NCBI GenBank assembly: GCA_964491395.1
Contig: CAZBGI010000040.1
Location: forward strand, 1 to 31,260
DNA: 31,260 nt
Source: SKVR01 sp964491395
Lineage (GTDB): Bacteria > Bacteroidota > Bacteroidia > Bacteroidales > UBA7960
Direction of reading: 5' to 3'
How positions within the stretch are numbered: position 1 is the first letter of the stretch; each line of letters begins with the position of its first letter. Both the position numbers and the translations under genes were made by a program. Below are positions 23,349 through 31,260 of the stretch, piece by piece. The notes beneath the pieces are model-generated. The model saw nothing but the letters and a program-made list of their open reading frames with translations. It made no database searches and was not told where the DNA came from.

Positions 23349-25037
23349 ATGCCGTCCATCAGAAGGGGAATAAGCGAGCTGCCCGGATTATGCCATGCCC
23401 TTGGCGTGAAGTATGCTATCATTTCTCCCGGATCGAGAAATGCACCCCTTACCCTTGCCTTTACGGGTTTTAAAGAAACCACCTGCTTCAGCATTACCGA
23501 CGAACGATCGGCAGGGTACTATGCACTTGGGCTTGCACAACAACTGCAACAGCCCGTGGCACTCATATGCACTTCCGGCACCGCCATGGTCAATTATGCC
23601 CCGGCCCTGGCTGAAGCCTATTATCTTAAGGTACCCCTGGTGGCAATTACCGCTGACCGGCCGGCAGAATGGATCGATCAGAATGATGGACAAACCATCC
23701 GGCAAAATGGATTGTATGCCAATTTCATCAAAGAATATACTGAAGTTCCGGTAGAAACGGAAAAAGAGGAAGATTTGTGGCTTTTCAGAAGAAAAGTCTC
23801 TGAAATCCTTATTGCCGCAACCACCCTCCCGTGGGGTCCGGTGCATATCAATGTACCCCTGCGAGAACCCCTTTACGAACCGTTACCGGAAGTAACCACT
23901 CCCCCCGCCGCAATTACTTCGCTCCCCGGCAAACCCATACTATCTCCAACTGACATCTCCTCTCTGAAACATCAGTGGCAAGCCTCCGGAAAAAGACTTA
24001 TTTTATGCGGCATGCGGTCTGCTGAGGATTATGAACTTTCCGGTTTGATGGAATCGCTCATCAGGAATAACCAGGCTGTAATCATCAACGAAAATCTGTC
24101 GAACCTGAAAATCAAAGGCAGTATAGATACACCGGATAGTTTTATTGCCTTTTTGAACGACGAGGAAAAAGAAGAATTACAGCCCGGGCTGCTTATTACC
24201 CTTGGAGGTCCGGTAGTTTCCAAACGACTGAAAAAGTACCTTCGTACTTACAAACCTGTAAATCACTGGCATGTTGGGACAGAAGAACGGTTAACCGACA
24301 CATTTCAGTCGCTCAATCGCACCATTGGAATGGAGCCGGTTGATTTTTTCAGCAACTTACTAACCGAACACCCCCTGGAAAACCCTTACCCTCAAAGGAT
24401 AATGAAGATACACCATAACCTGAAAAAAATACACGAACGCTTTATGGATAATGTATCGTTCACTGATCTTTCTGCCTATAAAACCATATTGGATCAGCTG
24501 CCGCAAAACAGCAACCTGCACCTTGCCAACAGTACACCGGTAAGGTATTCTCAGCTGTTTCCCACCCATAACCAGGTAAACTACTTTTCCAACAGAGGAA
24601 CTTCCGGAATAGACGGCTGTGTATCTACCGCTGCCGGGGCCGCTTGGGCCAGCCCAAAACCCAATATTGCCCTTGTGGGAGATCTGGCATTTATTTACGA
24701 CTCTAATGCCTTGTGGAACAATAAATTGCCTGACAATCTGCGTATCATTGTAATCGACAACGAGGGGGGCAATATTTTCAGACTCATTGACACCTCTCCG
24801 GTCATCAACCCCATACGCCATTTCTTTGAAACACCTCACCAGGTAAAAATGGACAAACTATGTGAAGCGTTTGGAGTTGCTTATAATAAAGCAGAAAATG
24901 AAAGTGAACTGGAAGAAATTTTAAAGAACTTTTTTAAACCATATGCCCGCCCTGCTGTTTTGCATATACGAACAGCGGGAGATGTTTCCGCCAAAACATT
25001 CAAACAATATTATCAATATATTTCTCAAAACAAATGA
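23349..25037 (+). CDS. menD: 2-succinyl-5-enolpyruvyl-6-hydroxy-3-cyclohexene-1-carboxylate synthase (MenD)
   Basis: A 562-residue thiamine-diphosphate enzyme that condenses isochorismate with the succinyl-semialdehyde unit from 2-oxoglutarate. The N-terminal Pyr domain has YAIISPGSRNAPLTLAF and the conserved activating glutamate in DERSAGYYALGLA, followed by CTSGTAMVNYAPALAEAYY and ITADRPAEW. The C-terminal PP domain has NRGTSGIDGCVSTAAGAAW and the ThDP/Mg motif GDLAFIYDSNALWNN. The length is typical. The last four bases overlap the menB start (ATGA), indicating translational coupling. Confidence 0.97.
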   Translation: MPSIRRGISELPGLCHALGVKYAIISPGSRNAPLTLAFTGFKETTCFSITDERSAGYYALGLAQQLQQPVALICTSGTAMVNYAPALAEAYYLKVPLVAITADRPAEWIDQNDGQTIRQNGLYANFIKEYTEVPVETEKEEDLWLFRRKVSEILIAATTLPWGPVHINVPLREPLYEPLPEVTTPPAAITSLPGKPILSPTDISSLKHQWQASGKRLILCGMRSAEDYELSGLMESLIRNNQAVIINENLSNLKIKGSIDTPDSFIAFLNDEEKEELQPGLLITLGGPVVSKRLKKYLRTYKPVNHWHVGTEERLTDTFQSLNRTIGMEPVDFFSNLLTEHPLENPYPQRIMKIHHNLKKIHERFMDNVSFTDLSAYKTILDQLPQNSNLHLANSTPVRYSQLFPTHNQVNYFSNRGTSGIDGCVSTAAGAAWASPKPNIALVGDLAFIYDSNALWNNKLPDNLRIIVIDNEGGNIFRLIDTSPVINPIRHFFETPHQVKMDKLCEAFGVAYNKAENESELEEILKNFFKPYARPAVLHIRTAGDVSAKTFKQYYQYISQNK

Positions 25038-25858
25038 GCACAAAAAGAAACTGGACAACGCTGAAAGAGTACAGCGAAATAAAATTTGAATTTTTTGAAG
25101 GCATTGCCAAAATTACCATGAACCGTCCGCGGTATTACAATGCATTTACGCCCGATACCATTCAGGAAATGCGCGACGCGATGGTTATCTGCAGGGAAAA
25201 TGATGATATCTTCACGGTAATTATTACCGGGGAAGGAGACAAAGCCTTTTGCAGCGGTGGCGATCAGAATGTAAAAAACATTGGCGGCTATGTAGGAAAA
25301 GACGGTGTGCCACGGCTCAACGTGCTGGATTTGCAGAAGCAAATTCGCTCCTTGCCTAAGCCTGTCATTGCCATGGTAAATGGGTATGCCATAGGAGGCG
25401 GCCATGTATTGCATGTGGTGTGCGATCTTACCATTGCCTCAGAAAATGCTATCTTTGGACAGACCGGACCCAAAGTGGGTAGTTTTGACGCAGGGTTTGG
25501 GTCCTCTTACCTGGCCCGCCATGTAGGACAGAAAAAAGCCAGAGAGATTTGGTTTCTCTGCGACCAGTACACCGCTGAAGAAGCCCGCGAGATGGGTATG
25601 GTAAACAAAGTAGTGCCGTTTGATCAGCTGGAAGATACCACGGTGGAATGGTGCAAAAAAATGATGAAGCGCAGCCCGCTGGCTTTACGCATGATCAAAG
25701 TAGGATTGAATGCCGAGCTGGATGGCCAGGCTGGAATCCAGGAGCTGGCAGGGAATGCCACCCTGCTGTATTACCTTACCGAGGAAGCACAGGAAGGCAA
25801 GCATGCGTTCCTTGAAAAACGCGATCCTGATTTTAAGAAATACCCCAGGTTTCCGTAG
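25034..25858 (+). CDS. menB: 1,4-dihydroxy-2-naphthoyl-CoA synthase
   Basis: A 274-residue crotonase-fold enzyme that closes the second ring from o-succinylbenzoyl-CoA. The oxyanion-hole segments are CSGGDQNVK and GGGHVLHVVCDL, and QTGPKVGSFDAGFGSSYLAR carries the catalytic aspartate. The glycine in QTGPKVGSFD, rather than the aspartate found in QTDADVGSFD, marks the bicarbonate-dependent (type I) group. The C-terminal FLEKRDPDFKKYPRFP tail is standard. The enzyme needs o-succinylbenzoyl-CoA, but no menE gene is in the cluster. Confidence 0.97.
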   Translation: MSTKRNWTTLKEYSEIKFEFFEGIAKITMNRPRYYNAFTPDTIQEMRDAMVICRENDDIFTVIITGEGDKAFCSGGDQNVKNIGGYVGKDGVPRLNVLDLQKQIRSLPKPVIAMVNGYAIGGGHVLHVVCDLTIASENAIFGQTGPKVGSFDAGFGSSYLARHVGQKKAREIWFLCDQYTAEEAREMGMVNKVVPFDQLEDTTVEWCKKMMKRSPLALRMIKVGLNAELDGQAGIQELAGNATLLYYLTEEAQEGKHAFLEKRDPDFKKYPRFP

Positions 25859-25942
25859 ATCATTACTTGGGTGTGTAAGGAAAACCATTTTATGGCGTTC
25901 TCATTCTGCAAATAAAACAAGTGGCAACCAGGTTATTATACA

Positions 25943-26860
25943 ATGAAAAATACTTCTATGAAAAAATTACAACCCTGGATGGAGGCGGCAAGACTGAAGA
26001 CTTTGCCCCTGGCACTGGCAAGCCCTCTCATGGGGAGTTTCCTTGCCTGGTCAGAGGGTGAATTCAGGTGGAGTATTTTTATCCTTGCCACTACAACCAC
26101 CTTGTTACTGCAAATCCTCTCAAACCTGGCCAATGATTATGGTGATCATGCAAGTGGAGCAGACAATGAGGAACGTATTGGCCCCAGGAGGTTGGTACAG
26201 AGTGGTGAGATAAGCCCATCCCAAATGAAGAAGGGAATTTTGATCAACATTATACTGGCCTTAGTAAGTGGCTTGCTCCTTATCAGACTGGGTGCCAGCG
26301 GAAAGGATGCAGGGGTTATCCTGCTGTTTTTGGTGCTGGGAGTTACTGCAATTTTTGCAGCAATAAAGTATACCGTAGGGAAGAACCCTTATGGGTACAA
26401 AGGATTTGGCGATATTTCGGTGTTTTTGTTTTTCGGTTTGCTGGGAGTATTGGGAACACATTTCCTGCATACCGGTACTTTTAACCCCTGGCATGCCATG
26501 CCGGCAGCTGCTATCGGCCTGCTTAGCGCCGGAGTATTGAACCTCAACAACCTACGCGACTATGAAAGCGACAAGAAAGCCAACAAAAGAACCCTTGTAG
26601 TATGGTTGGGAAACCAGCGTGCCAAATACTATCACCTCGCCCTTATTATCGTGTCTGCCATACTGGGCCCGCTATACGTAATTTTCAATTATCATTCCGC
26701 TTATCAGTTTTTGTTCCTGCTGGCATTTCCTTTATTTTACCGCAATGTGATGGCAGTATTCCGTTACAGAGACCCTCTGGAACTTTATCCTGAACTGAAA
26801 AGACTGGCCCTTGCCACCCTTCTTTTCGCTGTTACCTTCGGAATTGGTATGCTGATTTAA
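25943..26860 (+). CDS. menA: 1,4-dihydroxy-2-naphthoate polyprenyltransferase
   Basis: A roughly 300-residue UbiA-family membrane protein that attaches the polyprenyl tail to DHNA with loss of CO2, giving demethylmenaquinone. The first aspartate-rich motif is NDYGDHASGADNEER, with RRLVQSGEIS after it; the second is NNLRDYESDKKANKRTLVVWLG. Eight or nine membrane helices are visible. The ATG at 25958 (MKKLQPWMEAARLKTLPLAL) is as plausible a start as 25943 and fits the family better. An 84-bp gap separates it from menB, and 13 bp separate it from menC. Confidence 0.96.
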   Translation: MKNTSMKKLQPWMEAARLKTLPLALASPLMGSFLAWSEGEFRWSIFILATTTTLLLQILSNLANDYGDHASGADNEERIGPRRLVQSGEISPSQMKKGILINIILALVSGLLLIRLGASGKDAGVILLFLVLGVTAIFAAIKYTVGKNPYGYKGFGDISVFLFFGLLGVLGTHFLHTGTFNPWHAMPAAAIGLLSAGVLNLNNLRDYESDKKANKRTLVVWLGNQRAKYYHLALIIVSAILGPLYVIFNYHSAYQFLFLLAFPLFYRNVMAVFRYRDPLELYPELKRLALATLLFAVTFGIGMLI

Positions 26861-26873
26861 TGAGCTGCACCCC

Positions 26874-27923
26874 ATGAAAGCGTATCTGAAAAAAAAGGAA
26901 TTGCAGTTTATCACCCCGGGGCAAACCTCTCGGGGTACTTTATATTCCAAACCGTCGTGGTTCATTATTCTGAAGGATGAGAATCATACAGGTGTGGGAG
27001 AATGCTCAGTTATTCCGGGATTGAATCCTGAATATCAACCCGGATATGAGCAAAAAATACAGGAAGTTATTGATGCTGTTAATTCCGGGCACGTCCCTGG
27101 CGGTAAATCCCTGGAAACTCTTCCCTCCATTCGGTTCGGACTGGAGATGGCAAAACTTGACTTGCAACATTCGCCCACAGGAATACTTTTTCCTTCTGAT
27201 TTTACCCGTGGAAAAGCAGGAATACCCATCAACGGATTGATATGGATGGGGTCTTTTGATCAAATGCAGCAGCGCATACAGGAAAAATTGGATCAGGGAT
27301 TCAAAGTTCTTAAACTCAAAGTGGGAGCATTGGATTTTGAGGAAGAGATTTCTTTGCTTACCAACGTTCGTTCACGTTTTCCCGAAAATGAGCTGGAGAT
27401 AAGACTGGATGCCAATGGTGCGTTTCCCCCTGATAAGGCATTGGAAAAACTTGAGAGGCTGGCTGAATTCCATATTCACTCCATTGAACAACCTGTCAAA
27501 ACTGGCCAAACAGATGAAATGGCTGAACTGTGCAGAAAATCACCCATATCTATTGCACTGGACGAAGAGCTTATCGGAATACATTCCTCAATGGAAAAAC
27601 TAAAACTCCTTGAGCACATCCGCCCCCGTTACATCATCCTAAAGCCCAGCCTTCTGGGAGGATTTGAAAAAAGCGAAGAGTGGATTGCTGCTGCCAAAGC
27701 AACACAAACCGGCTGGTGGGTCACTTCTGCCCTGGAATCCAATATCGGGCTAAGTGCTATCGCCCAATGGGTATATACCTTACAACCCAACAAAGTGCAG
27801 GGATTGGGTACGGGAGGTGTTTTCAGCAACAACCTGCCCTCTCCGGTCTACCTTCGAAATTCCACTTTATTGTTTGACCCGGCAAAAAATGTGGCTGATT
27901 CCGGATACTGGGAAAATCTTTGA
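26874..27923 (+). CDS. menC: o-Succinylbenzoate synthase
   Basis: A 349-residue enolase-superfamily dehydratase converting SHCHC to o-succinylbenzoate. The barrel carries the full catalytic set: Lys147/Lys149 in LKLKVG, Asp179 in RLDANGAF, Glu205 in SIEQPV, Asp230 in ALDEEL and Lys257 in ILKPSLLGGF. The N-terminal capping domain has SWFIILKDENHTGVGECSVI and PSIRFGLEMAKLDL. It is the last gene of the men cluster; menE and menH do not follow. Some OSBS-family proteins also racemise N-acylamino acids, but the operon context makes OSBS activity the clear primary call. Confidence 0.96.
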   Translation: MKAYLKKKELQFITPGQTSRGTLYSKPSWFIILKDENHTGVGECSVIPGLNPEYQPGYEQKIQEVIDAVNSGHVPGGKSLETLPSIRFGLEMAKLDLQHSPTGILFPSDFTRGKAGIPINGLIWMGSFDQMQQRIQEKLDQGFKVLKLKVGALDFEEEISLLTNVRSRFPENELEIRLDANGAFPPDKALEKLERLAEFHIHSIEQPVKTGQTDEMAELCRKSPISIALDEELIGIHSSMEKLKLLEHIRPRYIILKPSLLGGFEKSEEWIAAAKATQTGWWVTSALESNIGLSAIAQWVYTLQPNKVQGLGTGGVFSNNLPSPVYLRNSTLLFDPAKNVADSGYWENL

Positions 27924-28159
27924 CTTCCCATCTGCCCTGCATCTCTCAGGCAGGGTAGCCTGAACTTTTTTTCATTCTCACCTTTGCAACCATTTAACAG
28001 CATTCAAATGGATTTGATCGATTATTTTCATTCTAATCTTGTAAATATTCTCCATTAAATCCTGAAACACCCTTTTTTCAACTGAGGTGTGGAAAACATT
28101 TTTAGTTAATTTTTCTTAATTTTTACAAGGATTGTAAGTCTGTTGTTAATAGCTTCTTT

Positions 28160-28183
28160 ACACCTTCTAACAGGTGTTTTTTT
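28160..28183 (+). terminator. Compact intrinsic terminator in the menC downstream region
   Basis: ACACCT (28160-28165) pairs with AGGTGT (28172-28177) around a 6-nt loop and leads into seven T. It lies about 240 bp after menC with no gene in between, so it ends either a long menC 3' UTR or a small RNA. Confidence 0.7.
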
Positions 28184-28379
28184 ACGACCAAGAAATTTTT
28201 GCCCTCTCGTAATATTCAGATTATCAGACAATTGTTATTTTATGCAAAAAAGAAAGTGAGAATCAGGATTGCTTCCAGCAGGTAAAATGTGTAAAATCCC
28301 GCCAAGTGATTTCCCAGACAAAACCAGGTAAAAACTACCATAACCCATTGCTTTATAATCCGTTTCACAAACATACAAG

Positions 28380-28411
28380 TTGTTACATCTAACAATAATT
28401 ACGTATATTTG
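28380..28411 (+). promoter_or_regulatory. Promoter for the surface protein gene
   Basis: TTG at 28380-28382 and TATATTTG at 28404-28411 are separated by 21 bp, matching both Bacteroidota promoter elements. Transcription would start near 28418 and leave a leader of about 200 nt before the ATG at 28620. Confidence 0.65.
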
Positions 28412-28619
28412 CCTACCATTGTTTACGTGTTTACACGGATGCAACTCTCAAATAAAGACAAAAGGAAAAAGTAAAACTAATACCCAAAGAAGTGAACCGA
28501 GCCATAACAATAGTTATTGACATACACGCGGATGATGAGATCCTACCTGCCTTACATGTCGGTGATCAATGTTGTTGGCGAGCTCCATCTGATCAATAAA
28601 AAAAACAAATTATAAACAG

Positions 28620-31260
28620 ATGAAAAACACATATTTTTCTTCCGAAAAACTTGCTGATGCCTTCATCATGAATTTGACATCAGATTTAACAGTCAGCAAA
28701 AGAACCAGTGCCATAAGTTCCTGTATTGTCATGCAACTGGTCATGCTGCTTTGTTTGTTCATGCTTATGAATCCTCTAAAGGCTCAGCTGCCTTTTGAAG
28801 AGAGTTTTCGAAATTCCACGGCAGAAGGCTTTTTCTTTGGAGGTAATCCCAATCCGGCATTTCTTACGGCAGGCACCCTGGATCCTGAAGGCGATGGAGT
28901 GCTCAGGCTCACCAGCAATGCAGGCAATCAAACAGGCTTTGCTTACAGCAGTGGGATTGCATTACCCAGTGCGGGTCTGGAAATTGAATTTGAGTATTTT
29001 ACCTATGGAGGAAATGGTGCTGATGGAATTGCTTTTTTCCTTTTTGATGCGGAAGCAGACCCTTTCCAGATAGGAGGGTTTGGTGGTTCGTTGGGTTATG
29101 CACAAAGAAACCCCGACCTTCCCGGTGTGAGCAAAGCCTACCTGGGATTGGGATTAGATGAATATGGCAACTTCTCCAATCCTTCAGAAGGCAGGCAGGG
29201 TGGCCCCGGGGAGCGCTCTCAAAGTGTAACCCTGAGAGGTGCAGGAAACGGAAACGGCACTACACCCAGCAATTACCCCTATCTTACCCATGTGCAGGTT
29301 TCCCAGGCACCCTTTAACTTTACTATTGATGTGGATGGATCAGAACGCATCACCGATCCTGCCAATGCAAAATACCGCAAAGTAATTATAAGACTCAAAC
29401 CCCATGATGCAGGAGGTTTTTATATCGATTTGGATATTATTACCGGAGGCACTCCTACTGTTACCCACCACATTCTCAGCAATTTTGAATATAATGAAAC
29501 TCCCCCGGAAGCTTTCAGACTGGGTTTTTCTTCCAGTACCGGAGGAAGCAGAAATTTCCACGAAATCAGAGATCTGAAAATTTCCGCTTATGACACCTCA
29601 TCCCTTACCCCTCCCACAGCCTATGACATAACAGCTGCCACATGTACCGAACAAACTGTTGACATCAACCTGGTGAACAATGTAAATGCCCACGGTACGG
29701 CATTAAATTTTATCAATCTCAACTCCCTGGATCTGAACCCTGCCACAGAAGAACATGTTCATACCCTGGTGATTCCGGGTGAAGGTTCATTTGTCTACAA
29801 CAGAAACAGGCAAAATCTCGTTTTCAATCCTGCCGAAGGTTTCCAGGGGACATCAACCACCCAGTTCATCGTGACGGATGCTTTTGGACTGGAATCTAAT
29901 ATTGCCTCTATTTCTGTAAATGTTTCAGACGACTTATGCATGGATTGCTATTCTTCTGACGGGATGAATAACATTTTCGGTAGAGTATTTAATGATTTGA
30001 ATGCCAATGGAAACCTGGATACCGGTGAATCGGGTCTGGAAGACATCACCCTCAATCTTTATCATGATTTAGATAACAACGGGATCATCAACATGGAAGA
30101 TCCCCTTGTTGCAACTGAACAAAGCCAGACTGACGGATCATATGTTTTCAGCCTTCCTCCCTATACAGATTCCCGTAATGTAAGAGATGAATTTTCCGCC
30201 AACAACGCCTCAGGAAACGATGGCACCCACAACTGGAAAAATAACTGGCAAAGAGGGTCAAATACCACATTCCAATCCCAACAATTGCGATTAAGAAACA
30301 ATAACTCACAGGCAAGTCGCAGGGTTGACCTCTCGGAGGCTACTTCTGCAGAGCTCACCATGGGTTATGCCGGAGTGGGAAGCAACCCCGATATTTCCAT
30401 TGAAGTCTCCAGAAACAACGGTTCAGGAGACACGTACTTTCAATTATTAAATATAAAAAATGGGGGTGCAGGAACATTACAAATTGATATCACTGATTAC
30501 ATTTCTGACAATACAACCTTGAGAATAAGAGCTTTATCAGGAGGAAGTGGTGACGGAGTCAACATCAATTATGTGGATATTTCTTACGAGGTTCCTGAGG
30601 TAGGAAACTATATATTAAAACTGGATGAACCATTACCCGATGGTCATTTTCAATCCTCCACTCCTGCACTTATACCGGTATCTCTTTTTGAGGCAGGTGA
30701 TGCTGAATGCAATGTGCTGCTGGGTATTGCGATTTCTCAACCCAACATTGTGCTGAGTCAAACACTCGTGTCTGTTAATGGCGAGACCACACAAACAAAC
30801 TATTGCACTGAAGGTGATGAGATCCAACTGGAAATACTTCTGGAAAATGAAGGAAATGTTGCTGTGGATGATATTAACTTTTCTACTCCCGATACAGATG
30901 GTAATCCTGTTTTTGTATCAGGCGACGACAATGGCAATGGCATATTGGATCGCAATGAATCCTGGATTTATCACCTGGTACATTCAGTAACGCAAGAAAA
31001 TCTTATCGGTGATAGTTTTGTGAACAATGTTTCCGTATCCGTTACCGATTCTTATGGAACAGCCATAGAAGATACCCATCAGCTGGAGGTACTCAAAAAC
31101 GACACGGAACCGGCTTGGAGTCAGGATATGCCCGAAGATGTAACTGTTTCTTGCGACAATGTCCCTGTTGTACCCGAAACGATACAAGCAACCGACCTAT
31201 GTAATAACACACTTACCGTCACTTTTTCGGAGCAAACAACAGAAGGTTCTTGCCCTGATA
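28620..31260 (+). CDS. Large secreted multidomain adhesin-like protein, 3' end cut off by the window
   Basis: An open frame of 880 codons that runs off the right edge. A hydrophobic export segment at about 31-50 ends in NPLKAQ, and the mature protein probably begins LPFEES. The 30 residues before the hydrophobic core are unusually long, so an internal Met (for example Met17) may be the start. Residues about 57-260 resemble an L-type lectin domain (GNGADGIAFFLFDAEADPF, SLGYAQRNPDLPG, KAYLGLGLDEYGNFS). A cadherin-like linker follows to about 445. A SdrD-B-like domain (NIFGRVFNDLNANGNLD, 449 onward) appears interrupted at about 515-660 by another beta-rich domain. A DUF11-like part (about 720-835, NGNGILDRNESWIY) is followed by the start of an HYR-like domain (PEDVTVSCDN). 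The missing C terminus probably carries a type IX sorting domain. Confidence 0.85.
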   Translation, partial: MKNTYFSSEKLADAFIMNLTSDLTVSKRTSAISSCIVMQLVMLLCLFMLMNPLKAQLPFEESFRNSTAEGFFFGGNPNPAFLTAGTLDPEGDGVLRLTSNAGNQTGFAYSSGIALPSAGLEIEFEYFTYGGNGADGIAFFLFDAEADPFQIGGFGGSLGYAQRNPDLPGVSKAYLGLGLDEYGNFSNPSEGRQGGPGERSQSVTLRGAGNGNGTTPSNYPYLTHVQVSQAPFNFTIDVDGSERITDPANAKYRKVIIRLKPHDAGGFYIDLDIITGGTPTVTHHILSNFEYNETPPEAFRLGFSSSTGGSRNFHEIRDLKISAYDTSSLTPPTAYDITAATCTEQTVDINLVNNVNAHGTALNFINLNSLDLNPATEEHVHTLVIPGEGSFVYNRNRQNLVFNPAEGFQGTSTTQFIVTDAFGLESNIASISVNVSDDLCMDCYSSDGMNNIFGRVFNDLNANGNLDTGESGLEDITLNLYHDLDNNGIINMEDPLVATEQSQTDGSYVFSLPPYTDSRNVRDEFSANNASGNDGTHNWKNNWQRGSNTTFQSQQLRLRNNNSQASRRVDLSEATSAELTMGYAGVGSNPDISIEVSRNNGSGDTYFQLLNIKNGGAGTLQIDITDYISDNTTLRIRALSGGSGDGVNINYVDISYEVPEVGNYILKLDEPLPDGHFQSSTPALIPVSLFEAGDAECNVLLGIAISQPNIVLSQTLVSVNGETTQTNYCTEGDEIQLEILLENEGNVAVDDINFSTPDTDGNPVFVSGDDNGNGILDRNESWIYHLVHSVTQENLIGDSFVNNVSVSVTDSYGTAIEDTHQLEVLKNDTEPAWSQDMPEDVTVSCDNVPVVPETIQATDLCNNTLTVTFSEQTTEGSCPD

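Larger units (their letters stand above)
27924..28619. other. 696-bp intergenic region between menC and the surface protein gene
   Basis: It contains a 6-bp stem just after menC (CCCTGC 27935-27940 with GCAGGG 27950-27955, then a T run at 27966-27972), a compact terminator at 28160-28183, a promoter at 28380-28411 and an AT-rich leader. A 35-codon GTG frame (28492-28599) and a 69-codon minus-strand frame (28444-28235) are present but have no recognisable features. No gene is supported. Confidence 0.6.

Noticed and set aside
28235..28444. 69-codon minus-strand frame between menC and the surface protein
   Set aside because: No motif, no promoter, and it covers the plus-strand promoter at 28380-28411.
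28492..28599. GTG-started 35-codon frame in the surface protein leader
   Set aside because: Too short and without recognisable features to call as a gene; kept only as part of the leader finding.
1..31260. Mobile elements, CRISPR arrays, tRNAs or rRNAs
   Set aside because: No transposase, integrase, regularly spaced repeats, tRNA cloverleaf or rRNA-like segment was seen on reading both strands.

Overview
The window looks like an ordinary chromosomal stretch from a member of the Bacteroidota, probably near Bacteroidales/Marinilabiliales. The main signs are repeated matches to the Bacteroidota -7 promoter element TAnnTTTG, a secreted tricorn-type protease, a bacterial geranylgeranylglyceryl-phosphate-synthase homologue, small lipoproteins with short lipoboxes, a menaquinone operon, and at the right edge a large mosaic surface protein of the kind usually exported by type IX secretion. 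I see no insertion sequences, phage genes, tRNAs, rRNAs or CRISPR arrays.

Left part (1-9.1 kb): the 3' part of a BASS-like permease; a 1083-residue exported tricorn protease with a strong terminator; endonuclease IV (nfo); a convergent minus-strand pair, Sfp-type phosphopantetheinyl transferase then GGGP synthase; S-adenosylhomocysteinase (ahcY); and a minus-strand Rieske-like lipoprotein that shares a bidirectional terminator with ahcY.

Middle (9.1-21.6 kb): two small envelope-associated proteins, one very basic and one very acidic; a 600-bp non-coding interval with a promoter and several stem-loops in front of greA; a HIT-family protein; ruvC on the minus strand; a translationally coupled membrane flippase-like protein and family 2 glycosyltransferase; a short MerR-type regulator; a CapA-like metallophosphatase; an M23 peptidase; alaS; and an MFS transporter.

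Right part (21.7-31.3 kb): a compact menaquinone operon in the order hotdog thioesterase, menF, menD, menB, menA, menC, covering isochorismate formation, SEPHCHC synthesis, o-succinylbenzoate formation, naphthoate ring closure, CoA removal and prenylation. menE and menH are not in the cluster. A 700-bp intergenic region with a terminator and a good promoter follows. Then comes a secreted protein (at least 880 residues, running off the window) with an L-type-lectin-like domain, a SdrD-B-like domain that appears split by an inserted domain, and the start of an HYR-like domain.

Nothing here is clearly a new multi-gene system. The parts most worth a second look are the structured interval upstream of greA, the nested domain architecture of the surface protein, the non-canonical Rieske-like lipoprotein, and the GGGP synthase/PPTase pair.
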